A stretch of 64,000 nt of DNA from Chromobacterium sp. ATCC 53434. GTDB lineage: Bacteria; Pseudomonadota; Gammaproteobacteria; Burkholderiales; Chromobacteriaceae. The notes below the pieces were generated by a model, which saw only the letters and a list, made by a program, of their open reading frames with translations, did not search any database and was not told where the DNA came from. Below, in pieces: positions 18,552 through 31,732 of the stretch. The position numbers and the translations under genes are program-made. The stretch's first letter is position 1. Every line of letters begins with the position of its first letter. Where the stretch lies: positions 4,836,001-4,900,000 of the forward strand of contig NZ_CP025429.1 of assembly GCF_002848345.1 (NCBI RefSeq). Direction: 5' to 3'.

Positions 18552-20405
18552 TTACAGCTTGAGAATCTGCCGCACCTGGGTGGCGCAGCCGCGCGCCTGG
18601 CGGCTGAGCTCGGCGAATTCCTGGCTGACGATGTCGTCGTGGCTCAGCCAGCGCACCTTGCGGCTCAGCCGGTACTGGTAGCGGATGCCGCCGGCGTCGG
18701 CGCGCTGGCTGAGATCCAGGTCGAACCAGCGCGAGCGCGCGTGGCAGCTCAGCGGCGGCTGGATGGCCTTGGCGCCTTTCAGCGTGACCGTGCGCTCCTG
18801 GATTTCCGGGTCGCCGAGGTAGACGTCGGCCTGGTTGTCGTTGCCGCGGTAGCTGTCGAAGTCGTTCCAGCGGCTTTCCAACTGCGGATCGTACAGGTAG
18901 AGGCCGGAGATTTTCTCCACCGCGCGCGCGTCCTGGCTGGCGATGCGCACCGGATAGCGCTCGGGTTGCAGGAAGCCGGTGGCGGCGCGTTCCACCTTGC
19001 AGTTCAGCGGCTGGCTGCCGACGCCGCGGCAGATGCTCTGGTCGGAGCTGCTGCTGCCCTGGTAGCGGTCCTGCATGGTCAGTTCGATCAATGGCCAGCC
19101 GGACAGCTCGCTGTCGCTGACGATGTCGGCGCTGCCGTCGCGGCGCAGCGTCTCCATCCGGCGGACGCGGCTGCTGACCGTCGGCGCCTGCAACGGGATG
19201 TTGTCGGCGCGGACTTGGCCGTCGGCGCCGATGCGGTAGGCGATGCGCTCCTGCAGGTCGGGCATGATGCGGTCGGCGGCGAAGAAGGGGTTGGTCGGGT
19301 CCAGCCACTCGGTTTTGCCGTCCACCGCGGCGCGCACGATCATGTGGTTGACGGTGCCGAGGCCGGGCAGCAACGGCGCCGGCGCGAAGTTGCCGCGGAA
19401 TACCAGCACCGGCTCGGCGACGATGCCGGCGCGGCGCAGCATCGCGGTCAGCAAGGTGGCCAGATCCTTGCAGTCGCCGTAGCCGTGTTGCTCGATCTCG
19501 GCCAGCGTGAACGGCACCAGGCCGCGTTCGGCCAGCCGCTGGTCGTTCAGATAGCGGTAGCGGCTGTTGATGTGCTGCATGAAGGCCGCCACCTGCTCGG
19601 CGGCCGGCTTGCCCTGCTGGCGCGCGACTTCCGCGGCGGCGGCCGGCGGCAGCGGCGCCGCCAGAATCTGGTTGTAGCGTTCGGCGTAGACGCCGAAATG
19701 CTGTTGCGGCGAATCGCTGGTGGCGATGCTCAGCCGCGGCCAGCGCCGGATCGCGGCGTTGTTCCACTCATTGGTGAAGTTCAGGTAGCGCGTGCCCTGC
19801 TGTTCCACCGTTATGGCTTTGCCGTCGGCGGCGGCATGGACCCGGAAGCCCTCCATCGCCTCGCTGCGCCAGAGCAGCGGCCGCGGCGAGCTCAGTTCGA
19901 AACGGTAGCTGTCGTAGCGCACCGGTTCCGGATCGAAATCCAGCCGGTACAGCAATTCGCGGCTCAGCGGCGGCGCGGCGATGTGGTGGCGGACCTCGTA
20001 GCGGACCACGCTGCCGACCGCCAGTTCGGGAAAGGCGAGCCAGGTCTGCTTGTCGCGGCTGACGCCGGCGTAGGGATTGGGCGCGGCGCGGGTTTCCACC
20101 TGCGACTTGTCCAGCCGGATCACGCGGCCATCCTGCTGGCGCACCTCGCCGTCCAGCACTTCCAGGGTGTCGGTGTCCGGATAGGTGAAGTCTATCCGCG
20201 ACAGATAGTCCTTGCCGGCCGGCTTCAGAATGGTGAACTGGTTGCGCGTGGTGCAATCCAGGCTGTTGTCGGCGTTGTGCTGGCAACGGATGCTGGATTG
20301 CAGCGCCAGCGGCGCTTCGGCAAGCGGTTGTCGGGAGGCGGAGGCGGCCTGGCCGGCGCAGGCGAGCGCGGCGGCCAGCGCCAATCGGGAAACGGTGGGA
20401 CGCAT
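18552..20405 (-). CDS. Secreted DUF3857 plus transglutaminase-like protein
   Basis: The 617-residue protein has a signal peptide (LALAAALACAGQAASA) and a DUF3857 beta domain (residues about 40-220; DYLSRIDFTYPDTDTLEVLDGEVRQQDG). A transglutaminase-like core follows (about 270-390): the catalytic Cys is in HGYGDCKDLATLLTAMLRRAGI, the His in GLGTVNHMIVRAAVDG and the Asp in EWLDPTNPFF. The C-terminal domain is beta-rich with two cysteines. The start at 20403-20405 is the ATG before the signal peptide. Members of this family are periplasmic or exported; substrates are not established. It stands alone between two terminator-bounded operons. Confidence 0.88.
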   Translation of the reverse strand: MRPTVSRLALAAALACAGQAASASRQPLAEAPLALQSSIRCQHNADNSLDCTTRNQFTILKPAGKDYLSRIDFTYPDTDTLEVLDGEVRQQDGRVIRLDKSQVETRAAPNPYAGVSRDKQTWLAFPELAVGSVVRYEVRHHIAAPPLSRELLYRLDFDPEPVRYDSYRFELSSPRPLLWRSEAMEGFRVHAAADGKAITVEQQGTRYLNFTNEWNNAAIRRWPRLSIATSDSPQQHFGVYAERYNQILAAPLPPAAAAEVARQQGKPAAEQVAAFMQHINSRYRYLNDQRLAERGLVPFTLAEIEQHGYGDCKDLATLLTAMLRRAGIVAEPVLVFRGNFAPAPLLPGLGTVNHMIVRAAVDGKTEWLDPTNPFFAADRIMPDLQERIAYRIGADGQVRADNIPLQAPTVSSRVRRMETLRRDGSADIVSDSELSGWPLIELTMQDRYQGSSSSDQSICRGVGSQPLNCKVERAATGFLQPERYPVRIASQDARAVEKISGLYLYDPQLESRWNDFDSYRGNDNQADVYLGDPEIQERTVTLKGAKAIQPPLSCHARSRWFDLDLSQRADAGGIRYQYRLSRKVRWLSHDDIVSQEFAELSRQARGCATQVRQILKL

Positions 20406-20531
20406 TGTGTGGAGACCCTGGTGCGGCGGCCGCGCCAGGGGAGGCGGGCCGCCGGGTTGATCGGCGGCGAATGGCATCGATATTGCCATGGCGCGGGGCC
20501 GGGAGCCAAGCGGCGGCGGTCCCGGGAGGGA

Positions 20532-20942
20532 TCAGGGCGCGGCGGTGACGAAGCCTATCTTGCCTACGCCGTTTTGTTGGGCGGCCGCCAGCGTCTTGGC
20601 CACCGTTTCGTAGCGTACCGCCTTGTCGGCCGACAGATGCAGCTCGACGTCCGGGTTGGCGGCGGCGGCGGCGGCGAAGCGTGCCGGCAGATCGGCCTCG
20701 GCCACCGGCTGGTCGTTCCAGAACAGCTTGCCGGCGGCGTCCACCGACAAGCGGATCTGCTCGGGCTTGGCCTGGTTCGCCGCCGCCTGGGCGCGCGGCA
20801 GATCGACCTGGACCGCATTGGTCAGCAGCGGGGTGGTGATGATGAAGACCACCAGCAGCACCAGCATCACGTCGACCAGCGGCGTGGTGTTGGGCTCGGC
20901 CATCGGCGCCGCGGGCCCCTGATTGAAACTACCGAAGGCCAT
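20532..20942 (-). CDS. exbD: ExbD, TonB-system energiser subunit
   Basis: The 136-residue protein has one transmembrane helix (residues about 22-42; TPLVDVMLVLLVVFIITTPLLT). It includes the essential Asp of PLVDVMLVLL, which carries protons through the ExbB channel. A periplasmic domain follows, with VDLPRA and LSADKAVRYETVAKTLAAAQ. It overlaps the end of exbB by 14 bases and is the last gene of a tonB-exbB-exbD operon. The complex turns proton motive force into TonB motion for outer-membrane iron-complex import. Confidence 0.95.
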   Translation of the reverse strand: MAFGSFNQGPAAPMAEPNTTPLVDVMLVLLVVFIITTPLLTNAVQVDLPRAQAAANQAKPEQIRLSVDAAGKLFWNDQPVAEADLPARFAAAAAANPDVELHLSADKAVRYETVAKTLAAAQQNGVGKIGFVTAAP

Positions 20943-21606
20943 GGCCGTCTCCGGACTGGGTCAGCAACTGGGCGTGCAGGTCGTGGGCGAAGTAATCCAG
21001 CTCCTGGGACATTACGCGCTGCGCGCGGGTCAGGGCGTTGTAGGCCAGCACCGCCGGAATCGCGGCGGCGAGGCCGGCGGCGGTGGCCACCAGGGCCTCG
21101 CCTATCGGGCCGGCGACCGCGCCTATGCTCATCTGGCCGGCCTGGCCGATATTGACCAGCGCGTGATAGATGCCCCATACGGTGCCGAACAGGCCGACGA
21201 AGGGCGCGGTGGAGCCTATCGAGGCCAGCACGGTCAGGCCAGCCTCCTGGCGCGCGTTCTCCTGCGCCAACACCTTGCGGATGGCTCGAGTCAGGAACTC
21301 GTCGATGCCGCAGGCCTGGCCCAGCGCGTGGCCGGCCTGACTCTGGTACTGCTTCAGCGCGGCGAGGCCGGCGCGAGCCAGATTGGCGACCTGGCCCTGG
21401 CTGCGCTGCAGGCTGGTCTCGGCCTGGCTCCAGTCGGCGGCGGCCCACAGCGTGGTTTCCGCCTCGCGGTTGGCGCGGCGCAGCAGCAGCGTCTGCGCGC
21501 CGCGGACGATGATCAGATACCAGGTCAGCACCGACATCAGGATCAGGATCACGAACACCGTGATCAGCACGGCGTCCCCTTGTTGAAATACGGTCAGTAC
21601 GTTCAT
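20929..21606 (-). CDS. exbB: ExbB, TonB-system proton channel
   Basis: The 225-residue protein has three transmembrane helices: one at residues about 12-34, then a pair at about 125-145 and 165-190. The conserved MotA/TolQ/ExbB core reads LTVLASIGSTAPFVGLFGTVWGIYHALVNIG and IGEALVATAAGLAAAIPAVLAYN. The start at 21604-21606 overlaps the tonB stop (ATGA), so translation is coupled. It forms the pentameric channel around the ExbD dimer in the inner membrane. Confidence 0.95.
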   Translation of the reverse strand: MNVLTVFQQGDAVLITVFVILILMSVLTWYLIIVRGAQTLLLRRANREAETTLWAAADWSQAETSLQRSQGQVANLARAGLAALKQYQSQAGHALGQACGIDEFLTRAIRKVLAQENARQEAGLTVLASIGSTAPFVGLFGTVWGIYHALVNIGQAGQMSIGAVAGPIGEALVATAAGLAAAIPAVLAYNALTRAQRVMSQELDYFAHDLHAQLLTQSGDGHGLR

Positions 21607-22313
21607 GTATTGGCAGACTTGAGTGAGAATTCTATGGGCACGATGAAGGGGTAGGCTATCGCTTCGCCGCCGCGCTTGGCCGGAATGAAGCGCCAGCGTT
21701 TGACGGCGGCCAGCGCCGCGCGGTCCAGTCGCGGGAAGCCGCTGCTGTCTTGCACCGACACCTCCTGCGGCGCGCCCTGGGCGCTGACGAGAACCCGCAG
21801 GCGCACGGTGCCTTCCTCGCCGCCCTCGCGCGACACCGTCGGGTAGCTTGGCTTCGGATTGTTCAGGTAGCCGCCGTTGACCTGGGGCTCGGTGAACGGT
21901 TGCTCGCGGCTGTCGGGCTTGCCGCCGCCGGCGGTTTTGGGCGCTTCGGCGGCGGGCGCCGGCGCGGCCGGAGCCGCCGCCACGCTGATCGCCTTGGCCG
22001 GGGCCGGCGCGTCGGACGGGGCCTTCACCGGCTGCAGGGCCGGTTTGGGCTGGACCACCGGCTTGCTTGGCGCAGGCTTTACCTGGGGTTTGACCTGCGG
22101 CTGCGGCTTGACCGGCTCGGGCGCGGGCGCGGCCTTGGGCGCGACGGCGGGCTTGTCGGCCGGCGCCAGCGAAATCATCTCCATCCGCAATTTTTGCGGC
22201 GGGATGATGGTCTGCTCGTGCGCGGACATGCCGTTCAACAGCGCCAGTGCCAGCGCATGAGCGGCCAGCACGCCGCCTATGGCGGAATATTGCAGGATGG
22301 GAGCCGGTTTCAT
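21603..22313 (-). CDS. tonB: TonB energy-transducing protein
   Basis: The 236-residue protein has an N-terminal membrane anchor (YSAIGGVLAAHALALALL; the His typical of the TonB anchor is present), then a long Pro/Lys/Ala/Val-rich spacer that crosses the periplasm. A TonB C-terminal domain closes it (residues about 155-236; GYLNNPKPSYPTVSREGGEEGTVRLRVLVSAQG...RAALAAVKRWRFIPAKRGG). The ATG at 22311-22313 lies just behind a Fur box. Expression should be iron-repressed. It is the first gene of the operon with exbB and exbD. Confidence 0.95.
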   Translation of the reverse strand: MKPAPILQYSAIGGVLAAHALALALLNGMSAHEQTIIPPQKLRMEMISLAPADKPAVAPKAAPAPEPVKPQPQVKPQVKPAPSKPVVQPKPALQPVKAPSDAPAPAKAISVAAAPAAPAPAAEAPKTAGGGKPDSREQPFTEPQVNGGYLNNPKPSYPTVSREGGEEGTVRLRVLVSAQGAPQEVSVQDSSGFPRLDRAALAAVKRWRFIPAKRGGEAIAYPFIVPIEFSLKSANT

Positions 22314-22319
22314 TGTGCA

Positions 22320-22344
22320 AATGATAATACAAACAATTCTCATT
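22320..22344 (-). promoter_or_regulatory. Fur box of the tonB-exbB-exbD operon
   Basis: AATGATAAT at 22320-22328 and ATTCTCATT at 22336-22344 form an inverted repeat with 8 of 9 pairs and a 7-base spacer. Read on the minus strand it resembles the GAGAAT...ATTATCATT form of Fur sites. It ends 6 bases from the tonB start codon, so Fur would block both polymerase and ribosome access. Confidence 0.8.
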
Positions 22345-22450
22345 TTCCAATCGAGCCTCATCCATGAGCCCGGCTTGCAATCGCCGTGATCGCCTGCATA
22401 TTGTCGCCAGGGCCGGCACACCGCCGGCCGCCATTGATTGGAACACCAAT

Positions 22451-23002
22451 ATGCAGCAGTTCGACGGAACCACCATCGTGTCCGTCCGACGCGGCGAGCG
22501 CGTGGCGCTGGGCGGCGACGGGCAAGTGACGCTGGGCAATATCGTGATCAAGGCCACCGCGCGCAAGATACGCAAGCTGCACGGCGGCAAGGTGCTGGCA
22601 GGCTTCGCCGGCGGCACCGCCGACGCCTTCACGCTGATCGAGCGCTTCGAGGCCAAGCTGCAGAAGCACCAGGGCAATCTGCTGGTGTCGGCGGTGGAGC
22701 TGGCCAAGGACTGGCGCACCGATCGCATGCTGCGCCGGCTGGAGGCGATGCTGATCGTCGCCGACAAGGACCACACGCTGATCATCACCGGCAACGGCGA
22801 TGTGCTGGAACCGGAGCAGGGCATCGCCGCCATCGGCTCCGGCGGCGCCTTCGCCCAGGCGGCGGCGCGCGCGCTGCTCGAGAACACCGACCTCGCGCCC
22901 GAAGCGATGGTGAAGAAATCGCTGGAGATCGCCGGCGACATCTGTATCTACACCAACCACAACCATCTGATCGAAACCCTGGGCCCGGACGACGAGGCCT
23001 GA
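22451..23002 (+). CDS. hslV: HslV (ClpQ), peptidase subunit of the HslUV protease
   Basis: The 183-residue protein reads [15 protein letters not shown]; removal of six residues exposes the catalytic N-terminal threonine. Further hallmarks are [39 protein letters not shown] and [15 protein letters not shown]. It forms a double hexamer in the cytoplasm, capped by HslU. The ATG at 22451 is chosen by family alignment. It lies 44 bases before hslU on the same transcript and is divergent from tonB. Confidence 0.96.
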   Translation: MQQFDGTTIVSVRRGERVALGGDGQVTLGNIVIKATARKIRKLHGGKVLAGFAGGTADAFTLIERFEAKLQKHQGNLLVSAVELAKDWRTDRMLRRLEAMLIVADKDHTLIITGNGDVLEPEQGIAAIGSGGAFAQAAARALLENTDLAPEAMVKKSLEIAGDICIYTNHNHLIETLGPDDEA

Positions 23003-23046
23003 CCCCGAATGCAATGCCCGGCCGCCGCGGCCGGGCGGAGAATGTC

Positions 23047-24390
23047 ATGACGCAAATGACCCCGCAGGAAATCGTCCACGAGCTGGACCAGCACATCATC
23101 GGCCAGCATCAGGCCAAGCGCGCCGTCGCCATCGCGCTGCGCAACCGTTGGCGTCGCCAGCAGGTGGCCGAGCCGCTGCGCAGCGAGATCACGCCGAAGA
23201 ACATTCTGATGATAGGCCCCACCGGCGTCGGCAAGACCGAGATCGCCCGTCGCCTGGCCAAGCTGTCCGGCGCGCCGTTCGTCAAGGTGGAAGCCACCAA
23301 GTTCACCGAGGTCGGCTATGTCGGCCGCGATGTCGACACCATCATCCGCGACCTGGTGGACGTGGCGATCAAGGACAGCCGCGAGGCGGCGATCAAGCGC
23401 AATCGGGCGCGGGCCGAGGACGCCGCCGAGCAGCGCATCCTCGACGTGCTGTTGCCGCAGCCGCGCAAGTCGTCCGGTTTCTTCAGCGACGAGCCGGGGG
23501 GCGAGGAAAAGCCGGAAGACGGCGCCACCCGGCAGAAATTCCGCAAGATGCTGCGCGAGGGCAAGTTCGACGACAAGGAGATCGAACTGGAAATTGCGGC
23601 GCCGGCCGCCCAGATGAACGTGATGGCGCCGCCGGGCATGGAGGACTTCGCCAGCCAGCTGCAGGGCATGTTCCAGGGCCTGGGCAGCGGCAAGAAACAG
23701 ACCGCCAAGCTGAAGGTGGCCGACGCCTTCAAGCAGCTGATCGACGAGGAGGCCGCCAAGCTGGTCAACGACGAAGAGCTGAAGGCCGAGGCGCTGAGGA
23801 ATGTCGAGCAGAACGGCATCGTCTTCATCGATGAGATCGACAAGGTCACCAGCCGCGGCGAAGGCCAGAGCGGCGCCGATGTGTCGCGCGCCGGCGTGCA
23901 GCGCGACCTGCTGCCGCTGGTGGAGGGCACCACCGTGTCCACCAAGTACGGCATGGTGAAGACCGACCACATCCTGTTCATCGCCTCCGGCGCCTTCCAG
24001 CTGTCGAAACCGTCGGATCTGATCCCGGAGCTGCAGGGCCGGCTGCCTATCCGCGTCGAGCTGTCGCCGCTGTCGGTCAACGACTTCAAGGCCATCCTGA
24101 CCAGCACCAATGCCTGCCTGACCCGGCAGTACCAGGCGCTGCTGGCCACCGAGAGCGTGGAGCTGGATTTTACCGAGTCCGGCATTCAGCGAATGGCCGA
24201 GATCGCCTGGCAGGTCAACGAGAAAACCGAGAACATCGGCGCGCGCCGTCTGTACACGGTGATGGAGAAGCTGCTGGAGGAGGTGGCGTTCGACGCCAAG
24301 TCCGGCCGCTGCGAGATCGACGGCGGCTATGTCGACAACAAGCTGGGCGAAGTGGCCGCACGCGAGGACCTGGCGCGTTACGTGCTTTAA
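23047..24390 (+). CDS. hslU: HslU (ClpY), AAA+ unfoldase of the HslUV protease
   Basis: The 447-residue protein has Walker A GPTGVGKT and the pore motif GYVGRD. An I-domain insertion covers about residues 105-245, and Walker [12 protein letters not shown] follows. Sensor and arginine-finger regions end in [22 protein letters not shown] and [20 protein letters not shown] C-terminal sequence, whose last residues (ARYVL) insert into HslV. Length is normal for proteobacteria. It unfolds regulatory and damaged proteins using ATP and feeds them to HslV. Confidence 0.96.
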   Translation: MTQMTPQEIVHELDQHIIGQHQAKRAVAIALRNRWRRQQVAEPLRSEITPKNILMIGPTGVGKTEIARRLAKLSGAPFVKVEATKFTEVGYVGRDVDTIIRDLVDVAIKDSREAAIKRNRARAEDAAEQRILDVLLPQPRKSSGFFSDEPGGEEKPEDGATRQKFRKMLREGKFDDKEIELEIAAPAAQMNVMAPPGMEDFASQLQGMFQGLGSGKKQTAKLKVADAFKQLIDEEAAKLVNDEELKAEALRNVEQNGIVFIDEIDKVTSRGEGQSGADVSRAGVQRDLLPLVEGTTVSTKYGMVKTDHILFIASGAFQLSKPSDLIPELQGRLPIRVELSPLSVNDFKAILTSTNACLTRQYQALLATESVELDFTESGIQRMAEIAWQVNEKTENIGARRLYTVMEKLLEEVAFDAKSGRCEIDGGYVDNKLGEVAAREDLARYVL

Positions 24391-24423
24391 CGATCCTGGC
24401 GCTTACATATATATAAGGTATAA

Positions 24424-24450
24424 GAACGGCGGCCATCGGGGCCGCCGTTC
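24424..24450. terminator. Bidirectional hairpin between hslU and the MFS gene
   Basis: GAACGGCGGC at 24424-24433 pairs with GCCGCCGTTC at 24441-24450 with a 7-base loop. Only a short T-tract follows on the plus strand, and the hairpin sits 5 bases from the convergent MFS stop, so it can serve both genes. Confidence 0.65.
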
Positions 24451-24454
24451 CGTT

Positions 24455-25771
24455 TCATGTCGACTGTCCGAGCTTGCCGCCGGTCGGCGAGATTGGTTCG
24501 AACGCTTCCGGGTAGCGGTGCAGATACCAGTCTTTCACCTCGTCGTGGCTCAGGTGGAGGAAGTGGTTGACGCCCGGCAGCAGCAGCATCGGCACCACCG
24601 TCAGCAGGTGAAACACGGCGAAGAACAAATAGGCCGTGTCCAGCGACCAGTTGTGCAGCAGCACGCCAGCCAGCGCCGGCCCCAGCATGCCGCCGAGTTT
24701 GGCCACCAGCACATTGATCGCCGATACCCGGGCGCGGTAGGCCTCCGGCACCGCCAGCGTGCGGTGGGTCTGGCCGATCAGCATGGTGATGGACAGCAGC
24801 ACGCCTTCGATGGCGAACATCGCCAGCAACAGATAAGGGTGATCCGTCAGCGCCACCACCAGGAATACCGCCGCCAGGGCGAATAGCGCCAGAGCGCGGG
24901 CGCGCGGCCGGCTACAGTGTTGCAGCAGCCTGTGGGTCAGCCACAGCGAGCCGATCAGCAGGCCGCCGCTGGCGGCGGCTTCGCAGGCGCCGAGCCAGAA
25001 AGCGGGCAGGCCGAGCTGATGCAGCTTGATCGGCAGCAGCGTCACCACCATGGGCATGTAGGCGGTCATCGTGATCAGCCCCCAGAATGCCCAGCTGCGC
25101 TCCAGCGGAATGCGCCAGCGGATGCGCAGGCCGACGCGGATCTGATCGATGAAGCTTTCCGCCTGGATATGCTCGCGGCTGCGCGATGGAATGCGGATGC
25201 GGGAGGCGCCGACCGAGGCGATGGCCAACAGCACGGCATAGCTGCCCAGCGCCAGCCAGGCCGGCATGAAGGCCATCAGGCTGCCGCCGATGACCGGGCC
25301 GATCAGGTTGCCCACCGATTGCGAGCTTTTCTGCAGCGACAGCGCGTCGGACAGCCGGTTGGCCGGCACCAGCTCGGACGCGATGCTCAGCATCGATGGA
25401 ATCACGATGGCCCAGGCGAGCATCGCCATCGATTCGCTGGCGACGACCCAGGCCAGTTGATAGAAGTCGAACCAGGCCATCGTCGCCAGCGCCAGACCGG
25501 ACAGCATCGCCAGCACAATGCCGCAGGCGATCACCCGGTTTTTCGGGAAGCGGTCGCCCAGCGGGGCGGTCAGCGGCAGCGCCACCAGCATCACCAGCGC
25601 GGTCAGCGTGCTGAACCAGGCCATATCGCTTGCGCCGCCCATCGTCACCACCCACCAGCTGATGCTGACATAACCGGCGCCCATCGCCAGGCCGCTCAGC
25701 ACATCGCTCAGCATCAGCAGGCGGAACCCGGTGGGCAGGCCATGCATGCGTTGTTTAAGGGATGTGTTCAT
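24455..25771 (-). CDS. MFS transporter (MFS_3/EntS-like exporter)
   Basis: The 438-residue protein has 12 predicted membrane helices. The first cytoplasmic loop motif is LTAPLGDRFPKNRV, a variant of the MFS motif A (GxxxDRxGRR). SLQKSSQSVGNLIGPVIGG in the fifth helix region resembles the MFS_3 group, which includes enterobactin exporter EntS. RVSAINVLVAKLGGMLGPALAGVLL is the C-half counterpart. Substrate is unknown. It is monocistronic, with its promoter in the AT-rich stretch to the right. Confidence 0.85.
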   Translation of the reverse strand: MNTSLKQRMHGLPTGFRLLMLSDVLSGLAMGAGYVSISWWVVTMGGASDMAWFSTLTALVMLVALPLTAPLGDRFPKNRVIACGIVLAMLSGLALATMAWFDFYQLAWVVASESMAMLAWAIVIPSMLSIASELVPANRLSDALSLQKSSQSVGNLIGPVIGGSLMAFMPAWLALGSYAVLLAIASVGASRIRIPSRSREHIQAESFIDQIRVGLRIRWRIPLERSWAFWGLITMTAYMPMVVTLLPIKLHQLGLPAFWLGACEAAASGGLLIGSLWLTHRLLQHCSRPRARALALFALAAVFLVVALTDHPYLLLAMFAIEGVLLSITMLIGQTHRTLAVPEAYRARVSAINVLVAKLGGMLGPALAGVLLHNWSLDTAYLFFAVFHLLTVVPMLLLPGVNHFLHLSHDEVKDWYLHRYPEAFEPISPTGGKLGQST

Positions 25772-26047
25772 GAGGTGCTCCGGCGTGGGGAGGAGGGCAT
25801 TTCATTCTAACCGTAAATGACATTGTCAAAAAGATATCTTTGAAAAAGTGCGGAAAATGCAGATTTGCATGAAAACAGTGCATATTTTGGAGATTTTCAA
25901 AAAAATCTCCGATAGAAATCGCTGCTCAAGCCTGCTTTTATGTGGAATCAGGAGAGGGAGCTGTAATTTATTAAAATCAAAATTCCTTTGTTTTCATTGA
26001 TTTGTGTAATTGTGGATAGGAATCATCGTTTTTTCTCAAAAAACCTG
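25772..26047. other. AT-rich intergenic spacer upstream of the rRNA operon
   Basis: No gene is seen. The segment is far more AT-rich than its surroundings. It should carry the promoter of the divergent MFS gene and UP-element-like A/T tracts (GTTTTTTCTC and AAAAAAC near 26028-26044) just upstream of the rRNA promoter. Confidence 0.6.
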
Positions 26048-26076
26048 TTGACCGAGGCTGAGCGCGTAGGTATAGT
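26048..26076 (+). promoter_or_regulatory. rRNA operon P1 promoter
   Basis: TTGACC at 26048-26053 and TATAGT at 26071-26076 are separated by 17 bases, a near-consensus sigma-70 promoter with A/T tracts directly upstream. The start would be near 26083, about 200 bases before 16S. Confidence 0.85.
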
Positions 26077-26153
26077 TCGTCTCCTCAGCTGACGCAGCGA
26101 ACGAAACAGCGGAAACGAAACGGTTCCGGTGAAGACGACGCAGAGGTTGGCAC

Positions 26154-26165
26154 TGCTCTTTAACA
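26154..26165 (+). promoter_or_regulatory. boxA antitermination site in the rRNA leader
   Basis: TGCTCTTTAACA matches the bacterial rrn boxA core exactly; it recruits NusB/NusE to make the transcription complex terminator-resistant. Confidence 0.9.
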
Positions 26166-26170
26166 GAACG

Positions 26171-26204
26171 AATAACCGATAGGTGTAAGTGCTTGGCGAA
26201 AGCC
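26171..26204 (+). other. 16S processing stem, 5' arm
   Basis: The leader segment beginning AATAACCGATAGGTGTAAGT is the near-perfect reverse complement of 27826-27860 (ending ACCTATCGGTTATT). Together they bracket 16S and form the long duplex cut by RNase III. Confidence 0.85.
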
Positions 26205-26280
26205 GACACTTGCACTGCAAGAGACAAGAGATACTTGTTTATTTCTTTGAACTTGCGTGCCAGAAAATTGCTATGAGATT

Positions 26281-27819
<1,539 letters not shown>

Positions 27820-27825
27820 GAGACT

Positions 27826-27860
27826 GGCGATTGCCAAGTACTTACAACCTATCGGTTATT
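27826..27860 (+). other. 16S processing stem, 3' arm
   Basis: Pairs with the leader arm at 26171-26204 (see that entry); only scattered mismatches and one bulge. It begins 10 bases after the 16S 3' end. Confidence 0.85.
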
Positions 27861-27910
27861 TGATTTGAAGGGCATTGAGGTTGTGGATGCCACGATCTCA
27901 TAAGTCAACT

Positions 27911-27987
27911 GGGTTTGTAGCTCAGCTGGTTAGAGCACTGTGTTGATAACGCAGGGGTCGTAGGTTCGAGTCCTACCAGACCCACCA
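27911..27987 (+). tRNA. tRNA-Ile (GAT anticodon)
   Basis: A 77-base cloverleaf with acceptor GGGTTTG/CAGACCC, D-loop AGCTCAGCTGGTTAGAGC, anticodon loop TTGATAA (anticodon GAT), T-loop GGTTCGAGTCC and encoded CCA. It is in its usual place in the 16S-23S spacer. Confidence 0.97.
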
Positions 27988-28109
27988 GTTACACTCTGGG
28001 TGTTCTGATGAGCACTACGGAGAACCATTTTTGTTCCAGGCAAGGCGCGAAGAAGCGAAGTGTGCGAATGCACATGAGCGACTGAGCAACGCGGCATGGG
28101 ACAAAAAGA

Positions 28110-28185
28110 GGGGGATTAGCTCAGTTGGGAGAGCACCTGCTTTGCAAGCAGGGGGTCGTCGGTTCGATCCCGTCATCCTCCACCA
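28110..28185 (+). tRNA. tRNA-Ala (TGC anticodon)
   Basis: A 76-base cloverleaf with acceptor GGGGGAT/ATCCTCC, anticodon loop TTTGCAA (anticodon TGC), T-loop GGTTCGATCCC and encoded CCA. It is the second spacer tRNA, standard for betaproteobacterial rrn operons. Confidence 0.97.
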
Positions 28186-28192
28186 CTTACGC

Positions 28193-28232
28193 CGCAAACA
28201 AAATCAAATTGAGAAGTTTGATTCTGTTTGCG
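28193..28232 (+). other. Long hairpin in the 16S-23S spacer
   Basis: CGCAAACAAAATCAAATT pairs with AGTTTGATTCTGTTTGCG across a 4-base loop, with mismatches only near the loop and at one internal position. It starts 7 bases after tRNA-Ala and is a likely RNase III or tRNA 3'-trimming site. Confidence 0.7.
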
Positions 28233-28246
28233 TTGTAGAAACGCCC

Positions 28247-28259
28247 GATCTTTAACAAA
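28247..28259 (+). promoter_or_regulatory. Second boxA-like site ahead of 23S
   Basis: GATCTTTAACAAA closely matches the boxA core CTTTAACA, as found upstream of 23S in many rrn operons. Confidence 0.75.
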
Positions 28260-28425
28260 CTGAAGAAGCCGAATATATAAGACGGCGAAACAAACGATAG
28301 GAGTTAACTCTTCTGTTGAATGAATCGTCATCTTGGGTATTTGATTGTATCTAAGGCTGCGTCGCCATATCAAAAGGGGCGGTGCGGTCGTCGCACAAAC
28401 ACTCTCTGTTGTTTTAGTGATTTAG

Positions 28426-28441
28426 GTTACTGAAATGATAG

Positions 28442-28445
<4 letters not shown>
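28426..28445 (+). other. 23S processing stem, 5' arm
   Basis: GTTACTGAAATGATAGGGTC is largely complementary to the segment at about 31325-31348 that follows 23S (GATCCTATCATTTGAGTGAC). The two arms form the 23S precursor duplex. Confidence 0.75.
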
Positions 28446-31333
<2,888 letters not shown>

Positions 31334-31485
31334 ATCATTTGAGTGACTTAACTGCGTGCGAATCTGTGATTCGCTCAGCGATAAGCTAAGTGACGATGAT
31401 GGAGTGTTGTGCGACACAATTAAATACCGAATATTCGAGGGTTGGTTTGAAACCGGCCCGGGCTTCTTGAGTTTGTACCAGTTTA

Positions 31486-31603
31486 TGTCTGGTGGCCATA
31501 GCGAGGTGGTCCCACGCCTTCCCATCCCGAACAGGATCGTGAAACGCCTTAGCGCCGATGATAGTGTGGCATTCGCCATGTGAAAGTAGGACACCGCCAG
31601 ACG
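31486..31603 (+). rRNA. 5S ribosomal RNA
   Basis: TGTCTGGTGGCCATAGCGAG at the start pairs with CACCGCCAGACG at the end. The interior holds GGTCCCACGCCTTCCCATCCCGAAC and GAAAGTAGGACACC, all standard 5S elements. Length is about 117 bases. It closes the rrn operon. Confidence 0.95.
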
Positions 31604-31611
31604 CCCCATTA

Positions 31612-31643
31612 ACAAAGCCCAGCTCAAACGAGCTGGGCTTTGT
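31612..31643 (+). terminator. rrn terminator 1
   Basis: A perfect 14-base stem, ACAAAGCCCAGCTC/GAGCTGGGCTTTGT, with an AAAC loop, 9 bases after 5S. The stem ends in CTTTGT rather than a long T-run. Confidence 0.88.
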
Positions 31644-31678
31644 GCATGGCGCGCGCGACATGCACGACCCCGAAAACC

Positions 31679-31717
31679 AGCCCCGCCGGAGCAATCCGGC
31701 GGGGCTTTGTCGTTTCC
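31679..31717 (+). terminator. rrn terminator 2 / end of livK-like gene
   Basis: AGCCCCGCCGGA at 31679-31690 pairs with TCCGGCGGGGCT at 31695-31706 (GCAA loop), followed by TTGTCGTTT. It lies 16 bases from the convergent binding-protein stop and may act in both directions. Confidence 0.85.
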
Positions 31718-31732
31718 GGACGGCCTGGATGC

